From Bacteroidota bacterium (GTDB lineage Bacteria; Bacteroidota; Bacteroidia; Bacteroidales; Dysgonomonadaceae): a DNA stretch of 64,000 bases. A model generated the notes under the pieces. The model had not been told where the DNA came from, did no database searches, and saw nothing but the letters and a program-made list of their open reading frames with translations. Shown here one piece after another: positions 34,412-42,932 of the stretch (position 1 is its first letter; each line of letters begins with the position of its first letter). A program made the position numbers and the translations under genes. The DNA lies in contig JAMNYO010000125.1 of the NCBI GenBank assembly GCA_023622765.1, positions 1 through 64,000 on the forward strand, given 5' to 3'.

Positions 34412-36370
34412 ATGAATATAAATGAAATTAATGAACTCTTGAATTTAAACTATGCAAGTTTAGATTTATTTGAAAAGAACGCAACATGGGAAAAAGATAT
34501 AAGGGGAAAACGTTTAACTTATAAATTTATAAATGAATTTCCGAATAAAATAGATTGGGACAATTTATCTCAATATTATAATATTAATGAAGATTTCATT
34601 AGATTATATCATAATAGAGTGAATTGGGGAAAAATATCTTATTATAGTTTACTATCAGAGAAATTTATTCGAGAATTTCAGAATAAAGTTGATTGGCATG
34701 GTATCTCTTCAAAGCAAAAGTTATCTGAAAAATTTATGATTGAATTTGAAGATAGAATAGTATGGTATTATATTGCTGAACATCAAATATTATCAGAGGA
34801 TTTTATTGAAAATTATACAAGTAAGGGTTTACTGAGTTGGAGTGATATTGTAAAATATCAAAAACTAACTGAAAGTTTTATTCTGAAACACGCTGATGAA
34901 TTAAGTTGGCGTAATATTTGTCGTTACCAAAAATTGTCAAACGGTTTTCTAAGACAAAACTATGAAAAACTTGATTGGGTTTCTTTAGCAATATATCAAG
35001 AGCTACCCGAGAGCTTTATTAGAGATTTTCATCATAAATTTGACTGGAAACTTATAGTGGAACACCAAAAGCTTTCTGAAGAATTTGTAGAAGAATTTGT
35101 AAAAGAATTCATTAACAAGGAAATTTTAACATTAATAATTCTTCATCAAAATGTTTCAATGAAATTTGTGGAACGCCACAAAAGCGAAATTTCATGGCGT
35201 GCCTTAAGCTATCAAAAAAACAACAATAAGGAACTGTTTGATAGATATGTAGACTACCTTGATTGGCGATACATTTCAAAGTATTGGACATTATCAGAGG
35301 AGTTTATTCGTGAACATCAAAACAGAGTTGATTGGTTTGAAATAACTAATCATCAAAAAATATCAGAAAGTTTTATTGAAGAATTCCAAGATAAAGTATA
35401 TTGGGGATATATTGGTAAGAATTATGAATATAGTGTGCCATTTATTAGAAAACATAAGGACAAAATAAAATGTGCTTTACTTCGTACGGACAATTTAGAG
35501 CTAATCAGAGAGTTAAGGAATAGTATTTCTTTTGAAGAAATTGATGTTGTTAACTTTTCTGACAATTTATTAATTGAATTTCAAGAAAAAATTGAATGGA
35601 TAGAATTAATAAAAAACAGAAAACTTTCAGAATATGTACTCGATGCTTGTAGTGAATGCTTTAATGAACGTGATTGGTCTTGGATTTCAGATTGTCAACC
35701 TTTGTCAGAAGATTTTATCATAAAATATCAGGACAAAGTACATTGGGGAGGAATATGCTGTTATCAAACTTTATCTGAGGAATTCATGGAGAGATTTACT
35801 GAAAAAATATGGTGGGGATACATCATCAAATACCAAAAACTATCAAATGAATTTATCGAAAAGTACACAGAAGAACGCTGGAAATACATGTATTATAATG
35901 TCAGACCTTATCAGAACTCAATATCCGATACATTAAATATTTCTTTCATAATACAATTAGATAAAAAATTAGAGAGAGACTCTTTTATGGGTAGTTGGTT
36001 ATACAAAACAACAGAATTCAGAAAAGAACAGGTCTTAAATTCTAACCTTTATGAATGCTTTGAAGATTATTTTATTGCTGTAATTCTTGTTGATATAAAT
36101 AGGTATAGACCTTATGATTTCCATTATCAATTTAATAAAGGTGAAGTCTATGAAATATTTGCAACACAAACAGATGAAGAGCGACCTAAAGGCTTCGAGG
36201 TTGGATTATTTGAAAATTTGTGTAGATATACATTTGACTACAGGTTTTATGATTGGGAAAATAAATATTTTCCTCTTCGAGTAAAAGTAAATTATGAAGA
36301 TGTTGTTCATATAGTAGAAAAAAATAATGCCTCTGTAGTTAGATGCAAAAAGTTATTAGTATTAGACTAA
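34412..36370 (+). CDS. Large repeat protein of about 19 W/LSExFI repeats with distinct C-terminal domain
   Basis: 652 residues, strongly AT-rich coding. Residues about 20-500 are a chain of roughly 19 degenerate units of 22-25 residues with pattern LSExFIxxFxxKVDWxxIxxxQ (for example SEKFIREFQNKVDW, SEEFIREHQNRVDW, SEDFIIKYQDKVHW). Each predicts one or two helices, so a solenoid is likely. Similar W/LSE repeats occur in giant viruses and scattered bacteria, without known function. The last 150 residues differ: FIAVILVDINRY, then KGEVYEIFATQTDEERPKGFEVGLFE and CKKLLVLD, perhaps related to DUF5758-type domains (uncertain). No signal peptide or TM. The PIN-like gene downstream was about 50 bp away before an IS element landed between them. 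Confidence 0.75.
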   Translation: MNINEINELLNLNYASLDLFEKNATWEKDIRGKRLTYKFINEFPNKIDWDNLSQYYNINEDFIRLYHNRVNWGKISYYSLLSEKFIREFQNKVDWHGISSKQKLSEKFMIEFEDRIVWYYIAEHQILSEDFIENYTSKGLLSWSDIVKYQKLTESFILKHADELSWRNICRYQKLSNGFLRQNYEKLDWVSLAIYQELPESFIRDFHHKFDWKLIVEHQKLSEEFVEEFVKEFINKEILTLIILHQNVSMKFVERHKSEISWRALSYQKNNNKELFDRYVDYLDWRYISKYWTLSEEFIREHQNRVDWFEITNHQKISESFIEEFQDKVYWGYIGKNYEYSVPFIRKHKDKIKCALLRTDNLELIRELRNSISFEEIDVVNFSDNLLIEFQEKIEWIELIKNRKLSEYVLDACSECFNERDWSWISDCQPLSEDFIIKYQDKVHWGGICCYQTLSEEFMERFTEKIWWGYIIKYQKLSNEFIEKYTEERWKYMYYNVRPYQNSISDTLNISFIIQLDKKLERDSFMGSWLYKTTEFRKEQVLNSNLYECFEDYFIAVILVDINRYRPYDFHYQFNKGEVYEIFATQTDEERPKGFEVGLFENLCRYTFDYRFYDWENKYFPLRVKVNYEDVVHIVEKNNASVVRCKKLLVLD

Positions 36371-36405
36371 TCTTATTTTACCCATTAATAAAGAAGTTTT
36401 TTATT

Positions 36406-36414
36406 AATAATTTA
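36406..36414. repeat. Left target-site duplication of the IS4-family element
   Basis: AATAATTTA, identical to 37726-37734 on the other side of the element. The 9-bp size fits IS4-type insertion. Confidence 0.75.
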
Positions 36415-37725
36415 CACTACTGTCTACTAAAAAAAGTGGACTATTAAAAATTAAATAAACTTGGTTCACTATAACCGAATCGTTCATTGACATTATTGAT
36501 ATTTGATCTGTCGAAGAGATCACGTAAGTGAGTCTTATCCGTTAGAGAGATGCCTGTAATTTGAAGAATCTCGTAAACAGAACGCTCCAGTTTCATATCG
36601 TGCTTCACGATTGATACCAAGCAGTAAGTTATTATGGCACAATAAATTTGTATTCTCACGGCGTTCTCCGTAGTACCCCAGAATTTCTTTATCTTGAGGT
36701 GCTGCTTCAGCCATTTGAAGAACAATTCAACCTGCCAACGATTACGATATAATTCAGCAACGGTAAGAGCAGGTAACTCGAAGTTATTTGTCAGGAAAAC
36801 AAATTCCCGATCCTGTTCTTCATCGTAAAAGACAACTCTTCTAAGCGGAACGGGGTATTCTTTAGAACTTTTATACCCGGTAAACTCGATAGTAGAATCG
36901 GATAGAACATTCTTTGGAAGTCTCCGTTTCCACGAGATTTGCTCGAACTTCAAGTTCTTCTTGGCACGAATCACAAACGCTGCCTCGATCAATTCTATCT
37001 TGTAGAGGTTGCCGAAATCATTGTACCCTCGGTCGAAGATGTAGACGGCACCCTTTTCGTAAGGGATTTCAGGCATGACTTTCACGTCATTCACGCCTGC
37101 CGGTGTTACGTGGAAGAACGCGGGAACCTGTGCTTCAACATCATACAAGACATGGAGCTTGATGCCGCCCTTGTGCCTTCGGAACTTTGCCCAATGAAAT
37201 AATTCAAGGCAAAGGTCTATCGTCGTAGAGTCAAAAGCGTAAACATTACCCTTGAAGCCGAAGATAGTTTCAGCGCACTTGGAGCGTGCTTCCGTAACCA
37301 GGTGGTAGGCAAATTCCTCGAAGATCTTGTAGTTTCTTTGCTCGTTTGCCTTGGCCAGATTGCTTCTTGTAACGGACTTGCCCATGCCCAGATGGTACAA
37401 TTTCTTCCAGTGAGCTTCTAATGCAACGATTAGATCGCGTAAACTCTCGCTTTTGGCGAGTTGCCCGAACATCATCACGAGCAGTTGATTCCAACAGGAG
37501 AATGATTTTATGTACCTGTCACCTTGATACTTATTCACGATGCGACGGAATTTAAAACAATCAAGAAACTCGACTAATTGGGAGAAAACGTACTTGTCTT
37601 TATGCATAACGATTTGATTATGACCGCAAAGGTAAATTCAAATCGTTGCGCGCCCAAATGCCTCGTAACAGACTAAATATCAAATATTTCAAAGAACAAT
37701 TGCGTTTTTTTAGTGGACACTTATG
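36415..37725. mobile_element. Intact IS4-family insertion sequence (1311 bp)
   Basis: Ends form an imperfect inverted repeat: CACTACTGTCTACTAAAAAA at 36415 against CATAAGTGTCCACTAAAAAA on the complementary strand at 37725 (16 of 20 match). A 9-bp direct repeat AATAATTTA flanks it at 36406-36414 and 37726-37734. It carries one full-length transposase. Identical target duplications and an intact frame suggest recent insertion. It separates the repeat-protein gene from the PIN-like gene and breaks their likely common transcript. Confidence 0.85.
36444..37607 (-). CDS. IS4-family transposase (N-terminal DUF4372)
   Basis: 387 residues, complete. DUF4372-type N-terminus (FSQLVEFLDCFKFRRIVNKY; CWNQLLVMMFGQLAKSESLRDL). 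The DDE catalytic core is visible: YAFDSTTIDLCL (first D), YIFDRGYNDFGN (second D), and YRNRWQVELFFKWLKQHLKIKKF (the Y-(2)-R-(3)-E-(6)-K signature of IS4). It fills most of the element. Codon use is moderately GC-rich compared with the AT-rich genes on either side, consistent with a separate origin. Confidence 0.93.
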   Translation of the reverse strand: MHKDKYVFSQLVEFLDCFKFRRIVNKYQGDRYIKSFSCWNQLLVMMFGQLAKSESLRDLIVALEAHWKKLYHLGMGKSVTRSNLAKANEQRNYKIFEEFAYHLVTEARSKCAETIFGFKGNVYAFDSTTIDLCLELFHWAKFRRHKGGIKLHVLYDVEAQVPAFFHVTPAGVNDVKVMPEIPYEKGAVYIFDRGYNDFGNLYKIELIEAAFVIRAKKNLKFEQISWKRRLPKNVLSDSTIEFTGYKSSKEYPVPLRRVVFYDEEQDREFVFLTNNFELPALTVAELYRNRWQVELFFKWLKQHLKIKKFWGTTENAVRIQIYCAIITYCLVSIVKHDMKLERSVYEILQITGISLTDKTHLRDLFDRSNINNVNERFGYSEPSLFNF

Positions 37726-37734
37726 AATAATTTA
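37726..37734. repeat. Right target-site duplication of the IS4-family element
   Basis: AATAATTTA, the second copy of 36406-36414; it ends 5 bp before the PIN-like ATG. Confidence 0.75.
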
Positions 37735-37739
37735 TAAAT

Positions 37740-38531
37740 ATGAAAAAGGAAAAAGTAATATGTGATTCTAATGTGTGGTATCGTTTAGGAGCAAAAGGAT
37801 TTGCTGGCACACAAAAAGTTTTGAAAGATTGTGATTTGTATATAACAAATCTAACAATTGTAGAACTAATCAGTTCAGAACAAATGAATTCTGATTTTGA
37901 TTTGTTAAAACATGTATTTTATGCTATAGGTAGGTATGCAAAACAATGCTTATCCCAAAATGATGCTCAACAAATTTTATTGGCTAATGATAAAAGTTAT
38001 ATAGATCATTTATATCAAGCACAGAAAACAAGCATAATTAAAATAATACAAGATTTTACCAATGCGGGAACAAAGGAAGAATTGTCATATACCAATTACG
38101 ATTATATGATACAAGGCAGAAAACAATCTGTTTCAACTTGGGTTACAAATATGGAAGGAATGATAAATTGGATGCGTAATGAACATAAAGCAAACAACAA
38201 GATTTGTTTTGAATCTTTTGTAGAAGATGGCTTCATCAAACCACATATCATTAATTATCTAGCAAGGAACAATCCTAACTATGACTTGAAAAATTTTAAT
38301 ACTGATAAATTAATACTTTTCAAAGGGGCATTAAAAGAGTACTTACAATCTTTTTTGTCGAGCAAAAATAAGAAAGTACATGAAAATGACTATATTGATT
38401 ACATGAATTTGTTATATTGTATCGATGATTTTAAGTACTTGACTTGTGATTCAAAAATAAATAGATATTTGGATTCTAATTTCTTGTTGGCAGATAATCA
38501 AAACATCATAAAATTATTATTAAGTAATTAA
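37740..38531 (+). CDS. PIN-like domain protein, putative ribonuclease
   Basis: 263 residues, not clearly a known family. PIN features: Asp9 in VICDSNVWYRL, Glu42 in TIVELISSE, and near the end NDYIDYMNLLYC followed by YLTCDSKINRYL, which give the third and fourth acidic positions. The middle (about 70-210) is helical and has no recognised domain. Very AT-rich like the repeat-protein gene upstream; before IS insertion the two were about 50 bp apart on the same strand. The IS now lies 15 bp ahead of the ATG, so its native promoter supply is probably cut. Nuclease role is inferred from the acidic pattern only. Confidence 0.7.
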   Translation: MKKEKVICDSNVWYRLGAKGFAGTQKVLKDCDLYITNLTIVELISSEQMNSDFDLLKHVFYAIGRYAKQCLSQNDAQQILLANDKSYIDHLYQAQKTSIIKIIQDFTNAGTKEELSYTNYDYMIQGRKQSVSTWVTNMEGMINWMRNEHKANNKICFESFVEDGFIKPHIINYLARNNPNYDLKNFNTDKLILFKGALKEYLQSFLSSKNKKVHENDYIDYMNLLYCIDDFKYLTCDSKINRYLDSNFLLADNQNIIKLLLSN

Positions 38532-38770
38532 CAATAAGAATAGATATAAAAAAATAGACAAAGAATTCAGCGATAACCAATCTAGCTTTTAAAGACATTA
38601 CCACAATATGCATATAAATGTTAAATAAAGGGTTCAGCTTTTTTAGAGCTGGATCATTTCTGTAGGGACATTCAGTAATTGTAACCAGTAATTAGAAATA
38701 CATCAAAATCGGAAATCACCGTGCAGCGAAAATGGTAACAACAGTACATCGTTTTTCAAGGAATTAATTT
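38532..38770. other. AT-rich gap with a solitary IS end
   Basis: No gene seen. AGGGACATTCAGTAAT at 38664-38679 is identical to the left end of the 319-bp element at 41870, so this is a stranded IS end. A small hairpin (CAGCT/AGCTG) lies just upstream. Confidence 0.55.
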
Positions 38771-39959
38771 GGTAGTGTTACATTTAGTGTGTCTCTAGTC
38801 TAAATCCTCTATTAGCCTTGTTACAAAATTATTCTTTTTTTCCTTTTTCACCTCATCCTTGACTTGTATTTTTAATTCCGATACAACTCCCTGTTGTACG
38901 CCTCCTTGTCCATCGACACCTTTCCCATCAGGACCAAAACCGATTCCTCGTTGGGCATGGCACCGCGCATCCTGAGCACACGGCGAAAATCCCTGTTGAG
39001 CCTCTCTATCCAGTTGGTGGTATAAATCATCGACTGGATGGCGGGATGGTACTGCAAGTAGGTGAAGTAGTACTTGTAGGAAATATCACCTGCCATCTTC
39101 TTTATGCTCCGGTAATCCTTTCCCCACCCCTCGCAATTGGAACTGGGCCGTCGGGTAAACGACCGACAGGGCAGTGTCAAGGCCCGCGAGGCCATCGCTC
39201 ACCATCAAGCCGACGTGTTCAATCCCCCGGTCAAAGAGGTCTCGAAAGATTCCTTCCCACCCCGTGGCGCTCTCCGCGGGATGGTTGTAAATACCGAGAA
39301 CTTCCCGTTTCTTGTCCTCTTTGACACCGAGAACGACATGAAAGGCTTCCGTGGCAACCGAGCGCTTCCGGTGAACCTTGACGTGGACGGCATCCACGAA
39401 AACGATCGGGTAGTAGCTTTCAAGGGAGCGATTCAGCCACTTCTCAACGTCCGAGCGCAGGTACTCGATCATCCGGGAGATGCTGGCCTTGCTGTAATGA
39501 TTCCCGTAAACCTCCTCGAAGATATCGCCAACCTGGCTCTGGGTCAACCCCTTGCAGTAAAGGATGCCAGCCAGGCGTTCGCACTCAATCTCTTGGTCGC
39601 GAAGCAACGCCAGTATCTTGGGGTGAAAGTTGCCGTAGCGGTCGCGGGGAATCCTGAACTCCAGGACGCAACCTTGACCGAAAGCGCGGCCATGGCGGAA
39701 CCCGTTACCCTTGTTGACTTCAGCGTGATCCAAGAACTCGCACCGCTCTGCTAACATCATGCTCTCGATCATGATCTCCATTAAATCGTGTAGGCCATTT
39801 TCTCGCTCTGAATGTTTGGTCATTACAGAAGAAAGTTGTTCCTTTGATAGTAACATAGTCTTTGAATTTTATGGTTTTACTTTTGGTGAAATACAAAACT
39901 AATAAAATTTTTAGACTATGTTTTTTTATTGGCTCAGACACACTTTTTGGAACAGTATC
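38771..39959. mobile_element. Degenerate IS256-family element
   Basis: Carries a broken IS256-type transposase. Candidate terminal inverted repeats match at 18 of 24 positions, 38771-38794 (ending AGTGTGTCT) against the complement of 39936-39959. The element is about 1.19 kb; no clear target duplication was found. The internal deletion in the transposase makes it non-autonomous. Confidence 0.7.
38872..39856 (-). pseudogene. IS256-family (Mutator) transposase, internally deleted and frameshifted
   Basis: The N-terminal frame (39856 down to 39086) has the family blocks GNGFRHGRAFGQGCVLEFRIPRD-like opening, KGLTQSQVGDIFEEVYG, YYPIVFVDAVHVKVHRK (first D) and HVGLMVSDGLAGLD (second D), up to PTAQFQ. 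The C-terminal part lies in another frame (39195 down to 38872): WGKDYRSIKKMAGDI, then SMIYTTNWIERLNRDFRRVL with the catalytic Glu. The RCVVHLxRN block that should join them is missing, so a deletion of roughly 40-60 codons plus a frame change is inferred. Confidence 0.85.
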
Positions 39960-40148
39960 TTTAAACATGAGATACCCTATCCCTTTAATCAGATATATTA
40001 ACATGTTCTGTCATGTCGAACGTTCAGAGACATTTTTCAGTAACGAGTGTGAGAAAAAATGTCTTGTTTATGTTTGCTCATTAAGTCAGCTTTTTTATTG
40101 TATGTTGCTGACTTTTGATTTGGGTAGATTCCAATAGCAAGTGCGAAT

Positions 40149-40365
40149 TTAAGGGAAAGAACTGTAAAATATGCTTTTAGGTGTTGTGAAGTTCAGTTTC
40201 TTTTTCAGTCTCGCATTTATCTTCACTTGGACTTGCTTGATATATTCATCCGTGTATTCTTGAAAATCTGTTCCTTTCGGGATGTATTGCCTGATTAGCT
40301 TGTTGGTGTTTTCAACGTTCCCCTTTTCCCATGTCTTGTCGCGGCTTTCAGCCCCTTGCCCACGG
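40149..40365 (-). pseudogene. IS30-family transposase C-terminal remnant
   Basis: Minus-strand reading gives TWEKGNVENTNKLIRQYIPK, GTDFQEYTDEYIKQVQVKIN and TPKSIFYSSFP then stop at 40149-40151. This matches the end of IS30 transposases (W.KG.NEN.NGLIRQYFPKGTDF). Nothing of the N-terminal half or terminal repeats is visible. The surrounding gap 39960-40467 holds no other gene. Confidence 0.8.
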
Positions 40366-40467
40366 CGCTCCCCGAGTGTTTTTCATGATCTTGGCTTGAA
40401 AGCTTCCAATCATTTGCACTTCTTAGTAGAACTCACGATGAAGTTAATGTGAAAAATAAACGGATGT

Positions 40468-40497
40468 TTTGTTTTATGTTTAAATGTTGTATATTTG
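40468..40497 (+). promoter_or_regulatory. Promoter of the GAF-like membrane protein operon
   Basis: TTTG at 40468-40471, an 18-bp spacer and TATATTTG at 40490-40497, close to the Bacteroidota consensus, 67 bp before the ATG at 40565. Confidence 0.6.
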
Positions 40498-40564
40498 TTT
40501 TGTAAATATTAAATGTTGAGTCTGATTTTAAAAAAGACAATTCGTTGGAATAGGAAATAAAAAG

Positions 40565-41473
40565 ATGAGCATACGAAAAATTGGAGCAATACTTTATCAA
40601 TCACTTTTAGACACCTTAACCGGTCAGTTGTGGAAGTGGCTTATAGGTGGTTCAGGGTCACTATTCGGAATACTTCTTTTTGCTAAGAATTTCTTAAATA
40701 AGACAATAGAAAAATCAATTCACATTGGTATTGTTATTTTAGTGAGCGTCTTTGTCATCAGATATTTTTTATTCTTATCAGCCAACATAATTAAATGGGC
40801 TCACTTTAGATATAAAGAATCAATTTATGGAAATACGATATGTATTTTAAGAGATTCGTTTTCGAAAATACATTCACTTAAAAGAAAGACTGTGATTGAT
40901 GATAAAGAGTTTATTGAAGTAATGGTGTATTTATGTAACAACTTAAAAAAGATTTTTGACGAGAAAACCAAAAAAGAATGTTCTGTATCTATTAAAGTTC
41001 CAACCAAAGGCAGTATTAAAGAACAAACAGTGGTGTTAAATTTGTGTCGTGATTCTATCGCGTCAAAAATCAGAGATACAGAGTCTTATAGGAAAGTTGA
41101 ACATACGATCATTGGAAATACCGCATACCACAAAATTCTCAATAATATTTTGAAAGGAAACAAAGACAAGCTTTTTTATATTAATAATGACATAAATTCT
41201 AACAGTGATTACGAAAACACAAGTAGGGAGGCATATCTAAACGGAGTGTTGCCATATAGTAGTGAATTAGTATATCCGATAATTCCATATTCTTGGGACA
41301 GGAATACTAATAATTCTGATTGCATGGGATTTATATGTGTTGACTGTAATAGTAAAAACGCTTTTGATGATAAATATGATGTTGCTATTATTTCAGGAGT
41401 AGCAGATGTAATTTATGACTTGATTACACTTAGAAACAATCAAAAAGAACAGAAAGATGATAAAAACAAGTGA
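40565..41473 (+). CDS. Membrane protein with C-terminal GAF-like domain
   Basis: 302 residues. Two TM segments (about 24-43, WLIGGSGSLFGILLFA; and about 53-75, IGIVILVSVFVIRYFLFL) with a short N-terminus place the large C-terminal part in the cytoplasm. Residues about 165-290 resemble a GAF sensor domain: the strand CMGFICVDCNSKNAF followed by DVAIISGVADVIYDLITL matches the usual GAF ending. No catalytic output domain is visible. It overlaps the next gene by 17 bp, so the two form a coupled pair. AT-rich and flanked by IS debris on both sides, which suggests acquired cargo. Function unknown. Confidence 0.7.
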   Translation: MSIRKIGAILYQSLLDTLTGQLWKWLIGGSGSLFGILLFAKNFLNKTIEKSIHIGIVILVSVFVIRYFLFLSANIIKWAHFRYKESIYGNTICILRDSFSKIHSLKRKTVIDDKEFIEVMVYLCNNLKKIFDEKTKKECSVSIKVPTKGSIKEQTVVLNLCRDSIASKIRDTESYRKVEHTIIGNTAYHKILNNILKGNKDKLFYINNDINSNSDYENTSREAYLNGVLPYSSELVYPIIPYSWDRNTNNSDCMGFICVDCNSKNAFDDKYDVAIISGVADVIYDLITLRNNQKEQKDDKNK

Positions 41474-41732
41474 AAAAAATGTCGGCTTCGAAGTTTTATC
41501 AAAGAATGAAGATGGAGTTACCTTTAAGAGGGTTCTTTCAACTAAAAGGCCAGCAAAGGAAAACCGTAAAATTGAAAATAGTCTTCCCAAAGTCACTATT
41601 CGTTATTTTGACAAGGACGACATTGAGAGACTTAACAAAATTCAAGTAGAACTTGAAGCTGGGAATGCTTTAAAAAGGGAAAACTCATTTACAAATGGCA
41701 TTAAAACATTGAAAGGCTTTTTGATGAAATAA
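41457..41732 (+). CDS. Small hypothetical protein coupled to the GAF-like membrane protein
   Basis: 91 residues, no known domain. The start lies inside the 3' end of the upstream gene (17-bp overlap), a sign of translational coupling. N-terminal half is basic and polar (TFKRVLSTKRPAKENRKIEN); the second half is predicted helical (YFDKDDIERLNKIQVELEAG). No signal peptide or TM. It may be a partner or modulator of the membrane protein; this rests on the overlap only. Confidence 0.6.
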   Translation: MIKTSEKNVGFEVLSKNEDGVTFKRVLSTKRPAKENRKIENSLPKVTIRYFDKDDIERLNKIQVELEAGNALKRENSFTNGIKTLKGFLMK

Positions 41733-41869
41733 ATAACAACAACCAACAAGTTGTTTGTCACAATGGAGGCTGACATAAGTCAAATGAAGTGTTCCCATCA
41801 TTATTTGTGTGGTTGTCAGTGAAGTGCTTTAATATATTCTGTAGTAGTAATCAATGGGCTATTATAGTT

Positions 41870-42188
41870 AGGGACATTCAGTAATCGCCAAAATAAAGCC
41901 AACTAAATCATTGCGAGATAGTTGGCTTTTTCGTATCTTTGGATATTACCCCGGATTTGCAGTTAGAGGCTCAAAACGGGGGTAACCAATCACCAAGGAT
42001 ATGGCAAAAGTACAAAAAATTTCTCAATTACACCCCACGTTGGGTTTCACGGAATTTGACATTTATGGGACAACGGGGGAAAAATCCCGAAAAACATCAA
42101 TGAAAAGCTAAAACTTCAAAAAAGAAAAAGAGCAAGACCAATATTTCTACCAGTCATGCTCTTGAATTGGAATTAAACGAATGTCCCT
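41870..42188. mobile_element. 319-bp internally deleted insertion sequence
   Basis: Ends are exact 10-bp inverted repeats: AGGGACATTC at 41870-41879 and GAATGTCCCT at 42179-42188. Inside are a hairpin (AAAGCCAACTA/TAGTTGGCTTT, about 41893-41930) with a T-run, a -7 like TATCTTTG just after it, a truncated transposase start at 42001, and a second hairpin near the right end (AAGAGCAAGAC/GTCATGCTCTT). The layout of an IS is kept while most of the transposase is gone. A third copy of the left end is at 38664. IS family not identified; no target duplication seen. Confidence 0.65.
42001..42111 (+). pseudogene. Truncated transposase N-terminus (36 codons)
   Basis: An ATG at 42001 opens MAKVQKISQLHPTLGFTEFD and stops after 36 codons. 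The IS promoter-like box lies upstream and the IS inverted repeats flank it, so it is read as the start of a transposase whose body was deleted. I cannot name the family. Confidence 0.5.
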
Positions 42189-42243
42189 CTGTAAATGAAG
42201 GGGAGTATCCCCTCAAGATATATTTGTCCAGTTCCTACATCCA

Positions 42244-42917
42244 TCACCGCTTAGCTAATAAGTTCTCGATTTCCCTATCGTTTAATACCTTCACGTTAGT
42301 GAAGAGATACTTGGTGTCCAGGAAGTTCCCGTACTGGTTGCATTCGTTTACGGCGGCATCGAGGATCGATTTGGCGTCTTTGTCAAAGGTGAAAAGTAGT
42401 TGTATGGTGAAGTAGTTATCCTTGGTGTCGAATTTCTCAATGACTACATCGGCCTGTTCCAGTTGAAAGGTGAACTCGCGGGTCACGATTTCCCGTTGTA
42501 GGTCGGTAAAGGGTTGCCGCTCGGTCGTGGTGAAGACGGTGAAGAAGCGGAGCTTCTTGCCGTGGCCACCCAAGCCGGATGATATGTAGACCTGTTGCTG
42601 TCCAGAAAGGTAGGAGCTCAAGATGATGCGGCTACTCACCAAGGCCATGGATGACCAGTGGGCTAACTCGGGCTCAAGCGGGCTGCTGTGGTACGTTTCG
42701 ATGGGAGTAGGGCTACCTCTTCGTCGCGCATGAAAGGCTCGTTCTCCCGACGCAATCGCTCGAAGTAACGGAAGTACTCCATCTGCACTTCGACCGGCAC
42801 GAGGTCCTCCAGGATATGGAACGAGTCAATCCCTTGCTGTTCCAACGTTTCCCGCAGTTTCGCCAACAAATCCTCTTGTCCACCCATATACGCGAAGATA
42901 AGATTTTTCCCGTTCAA
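42244..42917 (-). pseudogene. Hypothetical cytoplasmic protein gene broken by one frameshift
   Basis: Two frames join into one protein of about 222 residues. The first, from 42917, runs MNGKNLIFAYMGGQEDLLAK to EEVALLP; the second continues in another frame with IETYHSSPLEPELAHWSSMA and ends at AKR (42244). The switch is near 42700-42710 (plus strand GATGGGAGTAGGGC), where one extra base would explain it. No recognised domain, signal peptide or TM. GC content matches the core genome, so this marks the return to core sequence after the IS-rich island. Could be a sequencing error instead of a real mutation. Confidence 0.6.
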
Positions 42918-42932
42918 ATGAAACCGCTATTT

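Noticed and set aside
34412-36370. CRISPR-like or DNA-level repeat array
   Set aside because: The periodicity is at protein level (W/LSE units); the DNA units differ in sequence and spacing and form one open frame.
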